Below are positions 1 to 15,290 of a DNA stretch of 64,000 nucleotides, piece after piece. The notes under the pieces are model-generated. The model saw nothing but the letters and a program-made list of their open reading frames with translations, was not told the origin of the DNA and ran no database searches. The translations under genes and the position numbers were made by a program. The first letter of the stretch is position 1. Every line of letters begins with the position of its first letter. Source of the DNA: Pseudactinotalea suaedae (lineage in GTDB: Bacteria; Actinomycetota; Actinomycetes; Actinomycetales; Beutenbergiaceae); the NCBI RefSeq assembly GCF_009733815.1, contig NZ_WNXY01000001.1:248001-312000 (forward strand), given 5' to 3'.

Positions 1-562
1 CGACGAGGTGCAGTCCGGCATGGGTCGCACCGGCATGTGGATGGCCCATCACCAGCCCGACGTCGGTGGCGGAGTCGACGCGGTCGTCCCCGACGTCGTG
101 GCCCTCGCGAAGGGGCTGGGCGGCGGCTTCCCGATCGGGGCGCTCGTCGCGATCGGTGACGGGCCGGCGACCACGCTGACCCCGGGCACCCACGGCACGA
201 CGTTCGGTGGCAACCCGGTGGCGGCGGCGGCGGGGCTCGCGACGATCCACGTGATCGAGCGTGACGGCCTGCTCGGCGCCGTCACCGAACGTGGCCAGTA
301 CCTGCGCTCGGCGATCGAGGCGCTGGGCCACCCGCTCGTGAGCGGCGCCCGCGGTCTCGGGCTGCTGATCGCGATCGAGCTGACCGCCGCGATCTCGGCG
401 GAGGTCGCCACGGCGCTGATGGCGGCCGGCTACATCGTCAACGCCGTCACGCCCACGGCGATCCGGCTCGCCCCGCCCTACATCCTGAGCCAGGCGCAGG
501 CGGAGGCGTTCGTCGCCGACCTGCCCGCGATCCTCGACTCGACCTCGGAGGTGCCCCTGTGA
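1..562 (+). CDS. argD: Acetylornithine aminotransferase, C-terminal part (5' end outside window)
   Basis: The reading frame enters from the left edge (codons from base 2) and gives about 186 residues. It is a class III PLP-dependent aminotransferase: the opening [11 protein letters not shown] is the family's PLP-phosphate region and [15 protein letters not shown] carries the Schiff-base lysine; [15 protein letters not shown] follows. In the arginine pathway ArgD transaminates N-acetylglutamate semialdehyde to N-acetylornithine in the cytoplasm. The call rests on these motifs and on the argF-argR-argH genes directly downstream; its stop overlaps the GTG of argF (GTGA), so the two are probably translationally coupled. 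Confidence 0.93.
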   Translation, partial: DEVQSGMGRTGMWMAHHQPDVGGGVDAVVPDVVALAKGLGGGFPIGALVAIGDGPATTLTPGTHGTTFGGNPVAAAAGLATIHVIERDGLLGAVTERGQYLRSAIEALGHPLVSGARGLGLLIAIELTAAISAEVATALMAAGYIVNAVTPTAIRLAPPYILSQAQAEAFVADLPAILDSTSEVPL

Positions 563-1509
563 CCCGCGAACCGCTCCGACACTTCCTCGCCGACGACGAT
601 CTCAGCTCGGCGGAGCAGCGCGAGGTGCTCGAGCTGGCGGCGGCGCTCAAGGCCGACCGCTTCGCCGCGCGCCCGCTGGCCGGCCCGCGCTCGGTCGCGA
701 TCATCTTCGACAAGCCCACGCTGCGGACCCAGGTCTCGTTCACGGCGGGGGTGAGCGAGCTCGGTGGCTACCCGATGCTGGTCGATGGCGGTCTCGCCAA
801 GATCGGCGTGCGGGAGTCGGTCGCCGACGTCGCGCGCGTGCTGGGCCGGCAGGTCGCGGCGATCGTCTGGCGCACCTACGAGCAGGCCAAGATCGAGGAG
901 ATGGCCGCGCACGCCGGGGTCCCGGTGGTCAACGCCCTCACCGACGACTACCACCCGTGCCAGGGCCTCGCCGACCTGCTGACGATCGCCGAGCACACCG
1001 GTGGGTTCGCCGCGCAGGGGCCGGCCCTCGCCGGCCGCTCGCTGGCCTACGTCGGCGACGGCGCGAACAACATGGCGCACACGTACCTGCTCGCCGGGGC
1101 GCGCGCGGGCATGGACGTCCGGATCGGCGCACCCGAGGGCTACCAGCCCGACCCGGCGATCGTCGCGCGCGCCGAGGCGATCGCGGCCGCGACCGGCGGC
1201 CGGATCACGCTGACGACCGACCCGGGCACCGCCGTCGAGGCCGCGAGCGCGGTCGTCACCGACACCTGGGTGTCGATGGGCCACGAGGCCCAGGCCACCG
1301 AGCGTGAGACCCCGTTCCTGCCCTACCAGGTGAACGCGCCGCTGGTCGCGCTCGCCGCACCCGGCGCCCCGGTGCTCCACTGCCTGCCCGCCTACCGCGG
1401 CAAGGAGATCACCGCCGACGTCATCGACGGCCCCCAGTCCGTGGTCTGGGACGAGGCGGAGAACCGCCTCCACGCGCAGAAGGCGATCCTCACGTGGTTG
1501 CTCGGATGA
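559..1509 (+). CDS. argF: Ornithine carbamoyltransferase
   Basis: Makes citrulline from ornithine and carbamoyl phosphate. The protein has 316 residues, normal for the family. Visible motifs are HPCQ (carbamoyl-phosphate site), TDTWVSMG and HCLPAYRG (ornithine site and catalytic cysteine). The carbamoyl-phosphate loop near residues 51-60 reads [10 protein letters not shown], whereas most ornithine carbamoyltransferases have an STRTR core; the central R-T is kept. The GTG start overlaps the argD stop and has a GGAGG about 8 bases upstream. Cytoplasmic trimer in known members. Identity is firm from the motifs and the arg neighbours; whether the altered loop changes kinetics is unknown. Confidence 0.92.
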   Translation: MTREPLRHFLADDDLSSAEQREVLELAAALKADRFAARPLAGPRSVAIIFDKPTLRTQVSFTAGVSELGGYPMLVDGGLAKIGVRESVADVARVLGRQVAAIVWRTYEQAKIEEMAAHAGVPVVNALTDDYHPCQGLADLLTIAEHTGGFAAQGPALAGRSLAYVGDGANNMAHTYLLAGARAGMDVRIGAPEGYQPDPAIVARAEAIAAATGGRITLTTDPGTAVEAASAVVTDTWVSMGHEAQATERETPFLPYQVNAPLVALAAPGAPVLHCLPAYRGKEITADVIDGPQSVVWDEAENRLHAQKAILTWLLG

Positions 1510-1573
1510 GCTCGCACCACGGCGCTCTCCTGCTCTGCTGCGCTCGTCGCGACGGCTGCGCGGGGACGCCGCG

Positions 1574-3533
<1,960 letters not shown>

Positions 3534-3534
<1 letters not shown>

Positions 3535-4154
3535 TGACGGTCGGTCCCGACGGCGACCGCGACCCGGTCGTGGTGCGCGCCGCCGAGGCGGTGCTCGCCC
3601 ATGCGTTGCGCAGCGGTGCGTCGTGCGGCGACGTCGCCGTCGTGATCATCGACGGGCCGGCGGGGTCCGGGAAGACGACCGTGGCGGCCCGGGTCGAGGA
3701 CGCGGCGCGAGCCCGAGGCCTGAGCTGCGCAGTCGTCCACATGGACGACCTGTACGAGGGCTGGGAGGGCATGCGCCGGGGCGGCGAGGCGGCCACCCGG
3801 GTGCTGCGTGCGCTGGCGTCGGGTGAGCCGGCGAGCTATCGGCGCTACCACTGGGTCGCCGAGCGCTACGTCGAGACGGTGCCCGTGCCGCCGGTCGACC
3901 TCCTCGTCATCGAGGGCGTGGGGAGCGCGCGGCTGGAGCACCTGGACCTCGTCAGCACGCTGGTGTGGGTCGAGGAGCCCGACCCGCAGGAGCGGTTGCG
4001 CCGCGGTATCGCCCGCGACGGTGCTCAGGTCGAGACGCACTGGCGGCGGTGGATGGTCGAGGAGGCCGAGCTCTTCGCCGAGGTCGGCACCCGCGAGCGC
4101 GCCGATGTCCACCTCGACGGGCTCGGCACCCTCACCGAGAGCGCGTGCTCGTGA
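3534..4154 (+). CDS. P-loop kinase-like ATP-binding protein (uridine kinase-like)
   Basis: A 206-residue protein with a clear Walker A motif, GPAGSGKT at residues 41-48, followed by VVHMDDLYEGW, which resembles the acidic substrate region of uridine kinase/phosphoribulokinase-like NTPases, and LLVIEGVGS, a Walker B-like strand. This class phosphorylates small molecules, but the substrate cannot be told from sequence. The ATG at 3534 overlaps the argH stop (TGATG) and is preferred over a TTG three bases earlier. The downstream glycosylase start overlaps its stop, so it is transcribed with the end of the arg operon, though nothing ties it to arginine metabolism. Confidence 0.7.
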
Positions 4155-4780
4155 TCGACCTGAACCGCCGCGCTCTCGCGGTCGCGCCCGATCTGCTGGG
4201 CGCGCGGCTGACCTCGACGATCGGTGGCGAGCAGGTCACGGTCCGGGTCGTGGAGGTGGAGGCGTACGAAGGCACCGACGACCCCGCCTCGCACGCCTAC
4301 CGCGGCGAACGCCCCCGCAACCGGGTGATGTTCGGGCCTGCCGGGCACCTGTACGTGTACCGGCACCTGGGTCTGCACCACTGCGCGAACGTCGTGGTGG
4401 GTCCTGCGGGGACGGCCTCGGCCGTGCTGCTGCGCGGGGCCGAGGTGGTCGAGGGCGTCGACGTCGCCTGGCGCCGGCGCCTGGCCGGCGGTGTGTGCCG
4501 CACCGAGCGCGACCTCGCGCGCGGACCTGCCCGGCTCGCCGTCGTCCTGGGGCTGACCCGAGAGCACGACGGCGTCACGCTCGGCCACGAGCCAGGCGCT
4601 GCTCAGCTCTGGCTCGAGCCGGCGACGTCGAGGACGGAGCAGGTCGCCACCGGTCCCCGCGTCGGCATCGCCGGCGCCGGTGAGGACGCCGCCTCGTGGC
4701 CGTGGCGGTTCTGGCTGGCCGGGCACCCGTGCGTCTCGGGCTCGGTGCGGGCCGCGGGAGGCGGTACGGGCCGCCGATAG
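4151..4780 (+). CDS. DNA-3-methyladenine glycosylase (AAG/MPG family)
   Basis: Base-excision repair enzyme of the AAG fold that removes alkylated purines. The 209-residue product shows family landmarks: VEVEAYEGTDDPASHAYRG with the catalytic glutamate region, RNRVMFGPAGHLYVY, and HHCANVV. The GTG at 4151 overlaps the upstream stop (GTGA); an in-frame GTG at 4145 is an alternative. The frame is open much further upstream, but that part lies within the kinase gene and has no family similarity. It seems to be the last gene of the arg-led transcription unit. No obvious defects. Confidence 0.88.
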   Translation: MIDLNRRALAVAPDLLGARLTSTIGGEQVTVRVVEVEAYEGTDDPASHAYRGERPRNRVMFGPAGHLYVYRHLGLHHCANVVVGPAGTASAVLLRGAEVVEGVDVAWRRRLAGGVCRTERDLARGPARLAVVLGLTREHDGVTLGHEPGAAQLWLEPATSRTEQVATGPRVGIAGAGEDAASWPWRFWLAGHPCVSGSVRAAGGGTGRR

Positions 4781-4783
4781 GCT
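4778..4783 (+). promoter_or_regulatory. Candidate -10 element for tyrS
   Basis: TAGGCT fits the actinobacterial TANNNT -10 pattern and lies 54 bases before the tyrS GTG, overlapping the stop codon of the glycosylase gene. Transcription from here would leave a leader that contains the AAGGA ribosome-binding site at about 4827-4831. No convincing -35 is seen. Confidence 0.4.
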
Positions 4784-4837
4784 CGGCCCTGGGCATGGTG
4801 CCCACCGGGCGAACGCCCGTGACCGCAAGGAACACAC

Positions 4838-6103
4838 GTGACCGAGATCCTCGACGAGCTCCGCTGGCGCGGGCTCATCGCCCAGTCCACTGACGCGGAG
4901 GCGCTGGCCGACGCACTGGCGGCGGGATCGGTCACCTATTACTGCGGCTTCGACCCCACCGGTCCGAGCCTGCACCACGGGCACCTGGTGCAGCTGATCC
5001 TGATGCGGCACCTGCAGCGCGCCGGCCATCGACCGCTCGCCCTCGTCGGGGGTGCCACGGGCATGATCGGCGACCCGCGGATGTCGGGCGAGCGCACGCT
5101 CAACGACAAGGAGACCGTCGCCGGCTGGACCGAGCGGTTGCGGGCGCAGATCGAGCCCTTCCTGGAGTTCGAGGGACCCAACGCCGCGGTGATGGTGAAC
5201 AACCTGGACTGGACCGCCGAGCTCAGCGCCATCGACCTGCTGCGCGACATCGGCAAGCACTACCGCCTGGGCACGATGCTCGCCAAGGACACGGTGGCGC
5301 GGCGGCTGGAGTCGGAGGAGGGCATCTCCTTCACCGAGTTCAGCTACCAGCTGCTGCAGGGCAACGACTACCTGGAGCTGTTCCGACGCCACGGCTGCAC
5401 CCTGCAGACCGGTGGCAACGACCAGTGGGGCAACCTGCTCTCCGGCGTCGAGCTGATCCGCAAGAGCGAAGGCGTCGGCGTGCACGTGCTGACCACCCCG
5501 CTGATCACCAAGGCCGACGGCACCAAGTTCGGCAAGACCGAGGGCGGTGCGGTCTGGCTCGCGCCCGACATGATGAGCCCGTACGCGTTCTTCCAGTTCT
5601 GGCTCAACACCGCCGACGACGACGTGGCCCGGTACCTCAGGGTGCTCACGTTCCTGTCGCGGGAACGGATCGAGGAGCTGGAGGCAGCGGTCGCGGAGCG
5701 GCCGCAGGCTCGCGAGGCGCAGCGGGTGCTGGCCGAGGAGGTCACGACCCTGGTGCACGGGCCCGAGGCCTACCAGCGGGTGGAGGCGGCGTCGGCGGCG
5801 CTGTTCGGGAGGGGCGACCTGCGCGACCTCGACGAGTCGACCCTGGCCGACGCCGTGGCGGAGGTACCCCGGGGACAGGTCCTGCCGGGGGAGTCCACGA
5901 TCGTCGACGCGTTGCTGGCGACGGGGCTCTGCTCGAGCAGGAACGAGGCGCGTCGTGCCGTGGCTGATGGGGGCGCCTACCTGAACAACAACAAGGTCAC
6001 CGATCCCGAGAAGGTTCTCGAGACCGGCGACCTGCTGGCCGGTGGGGTCGCCCTCGTCCGGCGAGGCCGGCGCAACCTCGCGGTCGCGACCACCCGGGCC
6101 TGA
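4838..6103 (+). CDS. tyrS: Tyrosyl-tRNA synthetase
   Basis: Class I aminoacyl-tRNA synthetase charging tRNA-Tyr. The protein has 421 residues, the bacterial TyrRS length. The HIGH-type motif is HHGH at residues 46-49, the KMSKS-type loop is KFGKT near residue 230, and QGNDYLELF plus GGNDQWGN match the tyrosine-binding region. The C terminus (SRNEARRAVADGG, then VRRGRRNLAV) is an S4-type RNA-binding domain. The GTG start has AAGGA 6 bases upstream. Monocistronic, followed by the rRNA operon. Confidence 0.96.
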   Translation: MTEILDELRWRGLIAQSTDAEALADALAAGSVTYYCGFDPTGPSLHHGHLVQLILMRHLQRAGHRPLALVGGATGMIGDPRMSGERTLNDKETVAGWTERLRAQIEPFLEFEGPNAAVMVNNLDWTAELSAIDLLRDIGKHYRLGTMLAKDTVARRLESEEGISFTEFSYQLLQGNDYLELFRRHGCTLQTGGNDQWGNLLSGVELIRKSEGVGVHVLTTPLITKADGTKFGKTEGGAVWLAPDMMSPYAFFQFWLNTADDDVARYLRVLTFLSRERIEELEAAVAERPQAREAQRVLAEEVTTLVHGPEAYQRVEAASAALFGRGDLRDLDESTLADAVAEVPRGQVLPGESTIVDALLATGLCSSRNEARRAVADGGAYLNNNKVTDPEKVLETGDLLAGGVALVRRGRRNLAVATTRA

Positions 6104-6392
6104 CCACCGCCACGGTCCGGACCGCCGGAGCGGGCGGGGGCTCGTCACCCGGCACCACGGCACAGCAGCACAGCAGCACCGCAGCACGGCGCTCAACGGC
6201 GCCCGAGATGTCCCTGAGTGTGACCCAGGTCGCACAGGACGTTTCGGGCGCCGTCGCCGTTCCAGGGCCCGCACGGCGGGCACGCGAACCGGGCCGTGTG
6301 AGGGCGTCGCGGACGTTGTCGCAGGTCAGAGGCCTGCAGCAGGTCGAGTCGGCCCGGTCTGGACGCGGCGACACGCCCGAGATGAGGGCGAT

Positions 6393-6421
6393 TTGACCGT
6401 ACGGGGCGATGCCCGTAATGT
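6393..6421 (+). promoter_or_regulatory. Candidate rrn promoter P1
   Basis: TTGACC at 6393-6398 and TAATGT at 6416-6421 are separated by 17 bases, a near-ideal housekeeping sigma-factor promoter. It lies about 500 bases before 16S and is followed by a second similar element, matching the tandem-promoter arrangement common for actinobacterial rrn operons. Seen in sequence; activity is inferred. Confidence 0.65.
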
Positions 6422-6631
6422 TTCACCTCGTTGCGCCCCACAGGGGAGGAACGGACGGCCTCAGTCTTGAGGCCCGGCCGGTCCCCGAAGTGGAACAACG
6501 ATCGGATCCACAAGGTCCAGGATCGAGCCCATGAGGCACGACCAGGACCCGGACAGGATCCCAGCCTTGGAGCTGAGCTTCAGCTCGAAGACAAGGCGGA
6601 CGATACCAGCAGAGCTGGAGAAGCCGCCGAG

Positions 6632-6661
6632 TTGACGAGCGGGATGCGGATGATCTAAGGT
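6632..6661 (+). promoter_or_regulatory. Candidate rrn promoter P2
   Basis: TTGACG at 6632-6637 and TAAGGT at 6656-6661 with an 18-base spacer. It lies about 55 bases before the boxA element and 260 bases before 16S, the usual distance for the proximal rrn promoter in actinobacteria. Confidence 0.7.
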
Positions 6662-6714
6662 AGAGAGGTTGCCCCAGCAAAGGCCTAGCGGCCGGCGGTG
6701 GTGCGCGTCCGCTC

Positions 6715-6737
6715 CTTGAGAACTCAACAGTGTGTCA
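6715..6737 (+). promoter_or_regulatory. boxA antitermination element and 16S processing-stem strand
   Basis: CTTGAGAACTCAACAGTGTG resembles the actinobacterial rrn boxA that binds Nus factors. Bases 6725-6737 are also perfectly complementary over 13 bases to 8623-8635 in the 16S-23S spacer, so the transcript can form a stem enclosing 16S rRNA. Confidence 0.7.
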
Positions 6738-6921
6738 AAAATCGATGCCAAATAAACCCTGACGGGTTTGGCTCGGACCGGCAGCATGCCGGCGAGAACC
6801 AGATTCCTGAAGGATTACATTGGACGAATGGAAACGCCAAGTTTCTGTTCTGCCAAGATCGAAACCGGCTCTTCGGAGTCGCTTCGTAATGTCGAACTGC
6901 CTTCGGGCAGCTCAATGAACA

Positions 6922-11985
<5,064 letters not shown>

Positions 11986-12052
11986 TCTGAGTATGCTGCG
12001 TCCACTGTGCGGTTCCCGAGATACGGTCGGAAACCGATGACATCTCCATAGA

Positions 12053-12171
12053 GTTACGGCGGCCATAGCGAGGGGGAAACGCCCGGCTCCATTCCGAACC
12101 CGGAAGCTAAGCCCCTCTGCGCCGATGGTACTGCGTGGGAGACTGCGTGGGAGAGTAGGTCACCGCCGGAC
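12053..12171 (+). rRNA. 5S ribosomal RNA
   Basis: About 119 bases with the conserved core CATTCCGAACCCGGAAGCTAA and GCGCCGATGGTACTG. The two ends (GGCGG and CCGCC) pair as helix I. It follows 23S by about 70 bases in the same operon. Confidence 0.95.
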
Positions 12172-12180
12172 ATCCTTTCG

Positions 12181-12217
12181 ACAAAGGCCGCCCCTTCCGG
12201 GGCGGCCTTTGTTGTTT
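12181..12217 (+). terminator. Intrinsic terminator of the rrn operon
   Basis: Perfect 14-base inverted repeat (ACAAAGGCCGCCCC and its complement) around a TTCC loop, followed by a short T-rich tail. It is 10 bases after 5S and is the strongest terminator in the window. Confidence 0.9.
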
Positions 12218-12270
12218 GTCTAGGCTGTTCTTGGCGCGATCCAGCGCCGCCCGAGTCGAGGAGTCCACGC

Positions 12271-14040
12271 GTGCCGTCCGAATCAGAAGAAGCTCCGCGC
12301 TCGCGCGAGCAGCGGAACGACCGCAACGACCGCCCCGCGCGTCGTGAGACCCGCGACGGCGCGGGAGGCAAGCAACGCCCTGCGCAAGGCGCGCCCCGAT
12401 CGGGGTCGCCGCGCAGCGGCAAGGCGGAAGGCCGTGCGTATGGTGCCGGCGCTCCGCGTCAGGACCGCGGTGCGCGCCCGGATCGCCAGGACCCGCGCAA
12501 CGACGGCCCCGCCCGCGGCGGCACCAGCTCGCCATGGGGCGGGCGCCCCGCGCGTGCTGACGGCGGCAGCTCATCCCGGGGTGATCGGCCCGAGCGCCGG
12601 GATGCCGGCGGCAGCGCCTCACGTGGTGAGCGTTCGTACCGGGGTGATCGGCCCGAGCGCCGTGACTCCGGCGGTGGCGCTTCCCGTGGTGAGCGTCCGT
12701 ACCGCGGCGATCGGCCCGAGCGCCGGGACTCCGGCGGTGGCGCTTCCCGTGGTGAGCGTTCGTACCGGGGTGATCGGCCCGAGCGCCGTGACTCCGGCGG
12801 TGGCGCTTCCCGTGGTGAGCGTCCGTACCGCGGCGATCGGCCCGAGCACCGTGACGCCGGTGGTGGCGCCTCACGTGGTGCGCGCCCGTACCAGAATGAC
12901 CGGCCCGAGCAGCGTGACGTCGGCGACCGTCCGGATCGCTCTGGCGGAGCACGCCCGGATCGTCGTGACGACGCCACGGGCGGTTCTCGCCCCTATCGCG
13001 GCGACAGCCCAGATCGACGCACGGGCGGGGCGCGACCTCCTCGCGCCGACGGCCCGGACCGCAGGGGCTCCGGTCAACGGCCCGACCGCGGCGACCGCCC
13101 TGCGCGCCGCGACGCTGGTGACCGTCCCTACCGGGGCGCGGGTGAGCGCACGGAGCGTCGTGACGGGCCCGGTGCGCCACGTGGTGACCGTCCGTACCGT
13201 GGCGGCAGCGACCGCCCGGACAGCCGTGGTTCCGGAGATCGCCCGTACCGCGGCAGCGGCGACCGTCAGGACCGCGGCGAGGCCCGGGGCGGGAGCCCCC
13301 GAGGTGGTGCTCGCCCCGATGACCGCAGCGGCGGATCGTTCGAACGCGACGACTACCTGCGTCGCCCTCCGCGTCCGGACCGCCCGCCGGAGCCCGAGGT
13401 CCCGGAGGACCTGGCTCCGCAGGAGCTCGACCGCCAGGCTCGTACCCGCCTGCGGACGCTCTCGAAGGAGAACTCCGACCGTGTCGCCCAGCACCTCGTG
13501 ATGGCCGGCCGACTGATCGACGAGGACCCCGAGCTCGCCTACGAGCACGCCCAGGCAGCCGCCCGGCGGGCCGGACGCGTCGACGTGGTCCGCGAGGCGG
13601 CCGCGCTCACCGCTTATGCCACCGGCCGCTTCGGCGAGGCGTTGCGTGAGTTCCGGACCGTGCGTCGCCTCTCAGGCGTGGACGCGCACCGTGCGCTGGA
13701 GGCCGACTGCGAACGCGGTCTCGGGCGTCCGGACCGCGCCCTCGCGCTCATCGCGGAGGCACCTCCCCAGCTCTCGCCCGACGAGCGAGCCGAGCTGGCC
13801 ATCGTCGAGGCGGGCGCCCGCACCGACCTCGGAGAGCTCGAGGCCGCCCTGTCGGTCCTGGACCACGTGCGCAGCACGGCGCTCGCGGCCGAGACCGTCG
13901 AACGCATCGACGAGGTGCGTCACGACGTCCTCGTGGCGCTCGGCCGGGCCGAACCACGTGAAGAGCCTGGCGCTGATGACGAGGACGACGAGCCCGACGA
14001 GGACGTGCTGGAGATCGACGATCTGAGCGAGGACGCATGA
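12271..14040 (+). CDS. RG-rich tandem-repeat protein with C-terminal TPR-like domain
   Basis: A 589-residue protein in two parts. Residues 1-370 are low-complexity, very rich in R, G, D, P and S, and contain tandem 21-residue repeats of the type GDRPERRDSGGGASRGERPYR, looking like disordered RNA- or protein-binding RG repeats. From about residue 375 an alpha-helical region (for example LIDEDPELAYEHAQAAARRAGRV, then ALEADCERGLGRPDRAL) resembles tetratricopeptide repeats seen in actinobacterial proteins at this locus. The tail is acidic. The GTG start has GAGGAG about 8 bases upstream, and a TAGGCT at 12221 may be the promoter. The stop overlaps the HAD gene (ATGA). Function unknown; being the first gene of a long conserved cluster and following the rrn operon hints at an RNA-related role, which is only inference. 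Confidence 0.75.
   Translation: MPSESEEAPRSREQRNDRNDRPARRETRDGAGGKQRPAQGAPRSGSPRSGKAEGRAYGAGAPRQDRGARPDRQDPRNDGPARGGTSSPWGGRPARADGGSSSRGDRPERRDAGGSASRGERSYRGDRPERRDSGGGASRGERPYRGDRPERRDSGGGASRGERSYRGDRPERRDSGGGASRGERPYRGDRPEHRDAGGGASRGARPYQNDRPEQRDVGDRPDRSGGARPDRRDDATGGSRPYRGDSPDRRTGGARPPRADGPDRRGSGQRPDRGDRPARRDAGDRPYRGAGERTERRDGPGAPRGDRPYRGGSDRPDSRGSGDRPYRGSGDRQDRGEARGGSPRGGARPDDRSGGSFERDDYLRRPPRPDRPPEPEVPEDLAPQELDRQARTRLRTLSKENSDRVAQHLVMAGRLIDEDPELAYEHAQAAARRAGRVDVVREAAALTAYATGRFGEALREFRTVRRLSGVDAHRALEADCERGLGRPDRALALIAEAPPQLSPDERAELAIVEAGARTDLGELEAALSVLDHVRSTALAAETVERIDEVRHDVLVALGRAEPREEPGADDEDDEPDEDVLEIDDLSEDA
12583..12897 (+). repeat. 63-bp tandem repeat inside the RG-rich gene
   Basis: Starts of the motif GATCGGCCCGAG fall at 12583, 12646, 12709, 12772 and 12835, exactly 63 bases apart, with a more diverged copy from 12898. 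Copies alternate between two variants (ends S-Y-R and P-Y-R), so the true recent unit is a 126-bp pair that has been duplicated almost without change. In frame, it adds 21 residues per copy. Confidence 0.95.
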
Positions 14041-15116
14041 CCGGGCTCCTGCTCCCGCTCGAGCAAGCACCTGCCGTCGCCTTCGACGTCGCCCTGCTCG
14101 ACCTGGACGGCGTGGTTTACCGCGGACCCACCGCGGTCCCGCACGCACCGGAGGCGATCGCCGCAGCCCGTGCGAGCGGGCTCGGCGCGATGTACGTCAC
14201 CAACAACGCCAACCGCCCGCCGTCCACTGTCGCAGACCATCTCACCGAGATCGGCGTCCCCGCCGCACCGGAGGACGTCACGACCGCCGCGCAGGCGGCC
14301 GCAGGCCTCGTGGCCGCGGAGCACCCGCGCGGCACCCGCGTGCTCGTCGTCGGCGGCACCGGGCTCCGGCAGGCCGTCGAGGCCGAGGGGCTCGTGGTCG
14401 TCGATTCCGCCGACGACGAGCCCGCGGTCGTCGTGCAGGGCTTCGCACCCGACGTCGGGTGGACTCAGCTCACCGAGGCGCTGCTGGCGATCAACGCGGG
14501 CGCCGAGCACATCGCCAGCAATCTCGACGCCACGCTGCCCATGGAGCGGGGCGTGGCGATCGGCAACGGCTCGCTCGTCGCCGCCGTCGTCAACGCGACC
14601 GGACGGGCTCCGCGGTCGACCGGCAAGCCGCAGCCCGCGATCTTCCAGCAGGCCGCCGCCCGTGCCGGCGCGCAGCGCCCCATCGTCGTCGGTGACAGGC
14701 TCGACACGGACCTCGAGGGCGCACGCGCCGCGGGATACCCGGGTATGCACGTCCTGACCGGCGTCGACCTCGGGGGAGCGCTGCTCACGTGCGTCCCGGC
14801 ACAGCGCCCCACGCAGTTGGCGCACGACCTGCGCGGCCTGCTCGAGCCGCACCCCGCCGTCGAGCCGGACGGCGACTGGTGGCGCTGTCGTGAGGCGGCC
14901 GCCAGGTTCGACCACGACACCGGCTCGGTGATCGTGCGCCGTGGTGCGGCGGACCTCGTCCTGGCCGACGACGTGGAGATCGACCTCGACGAGCTGCGAG
15001 CGGCGTGCGTCGCGGCATGGGCGGCGGCGGACGACGCCGGTCGACCCACGCTGCTCGCGGCACGTCCCCAGATCCGCGTCCGTCCGCCTGCGGAGGATGT
15101 CGGCGCGATAGCGTGA
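14037..15116 (+). CDS. HAD-superfamily (class IIA, NagD-like) phosphatase
   Basis: A 359-residue protein with all HAD landmarks: DLDGVVYRG at residues 22-30 with the nucleophile and acid aspartates, VTNNANR (motif II), the lysine in STGKPQP (motif III), and VGDRLDTDLEGA (motif IV). The capped IIA arrangement matches NagD and 4-nitrophenyl/phosphoglycolate phosphatases, so it probably dephosphorylates a small metabolite; the substrate is not readable. About 70 extra C-terminal residues extend beyond the HAD core. It overlaps the upstream gene by ATGA and belongs to the same unit as the following small gene and tlyA. Confidence 0.88.
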   Translation: MTGLLLPLEQAPAVAFDVALLDLDGVVYRGPTAVPHAPEAIAAARASGLGAMYVTNNANRPPSTVADHLTEIGVPAAPEDVTTAAQAAAGLVAAEHPRGTRVLVVGGTGLRQAVEAEGLVVVDSADDEPAVVVQGFAPDVGWTQLTEALLAINAGAEHIASNLDATLPMERGVAIGNGSLVAAVVNATGRAPRSTGKPQPAIFQQAAARAGAQRPIVVGDRLDTDLEGARAAGYPGMHVLTGVDLGGALLTCVPAQRPTQLAHDLRGLLEPHPAVEPDGDWWRCREAAARFDHDTGSVIVRRGAADLVLADDVEIDLDELRAACVAAWAAADDAGRPTLLAARPQIRVRPPAEDVGAIA

Positions 15117-15140
15117 CCTGAGGCGCCCGGAAGGAACGAC

Positions 15141-15290
15141 ATGTCGCAGGAGCAGGTCCACACCGACGAGGTCGACGCTGCCCTGGCGGCGCTCGAGCAG
15201 CTCGACGACTCGATTCCCCTGGCAGCGCACGCGGATGCGTTCGAGCGCGCTCACGAGATGCTGCAGCGCCGTCTGGAGGACGCGCAGTAG
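15141..15290 (+). CDS. 49-residue conserved-looking small protein
   Basis: A short frame between the HAD phosphatase and tlyA: MSQEQVHTDEVDAALAALEQ followed by a helical, acidic remainder ending RRLEDAQ. AAGGAA lies 5 bases before the ATG and the TAG shares a base with the GTG of tlyA, so spacing, ribosome-binding site and third-position GC all support translation. It is predicted as a single or paired amphipathic helix with no cysteines or membrane segment. I do not recognise a family beyond small proteins often annotated at this place in actinobacteria. Confidence 0.7.
   Translation: MSQEQVHTDEVDAALAALEQLDDSIPLAAHADAFERAHEMLQRRLEDAQ

Larger units (their letters stand above)
6104..6921 (+). 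other. rRNA operon upstream and leader region
   Basis: No protein gene is supported in this 818-base gap. It starts with a small perfect palindrome (6113-6124) after tyrS and a CAGCAGCAC-rich stretch near 6163-6190, and then holds two promoter-like elements, a boxA element and the transcribed 16S leader. The leader contains hairpins, for example around 6779-6793 and 6901-6912. Short open frames here have no start signal or recognisable similarity. Confidence 0.6.

Noticed and set aside
12583-12960. 63-bp repeats as a possible CRISPR array
   Set aside because: The repeats are contiguous without unique spacers and lie in frame within a protein gene.
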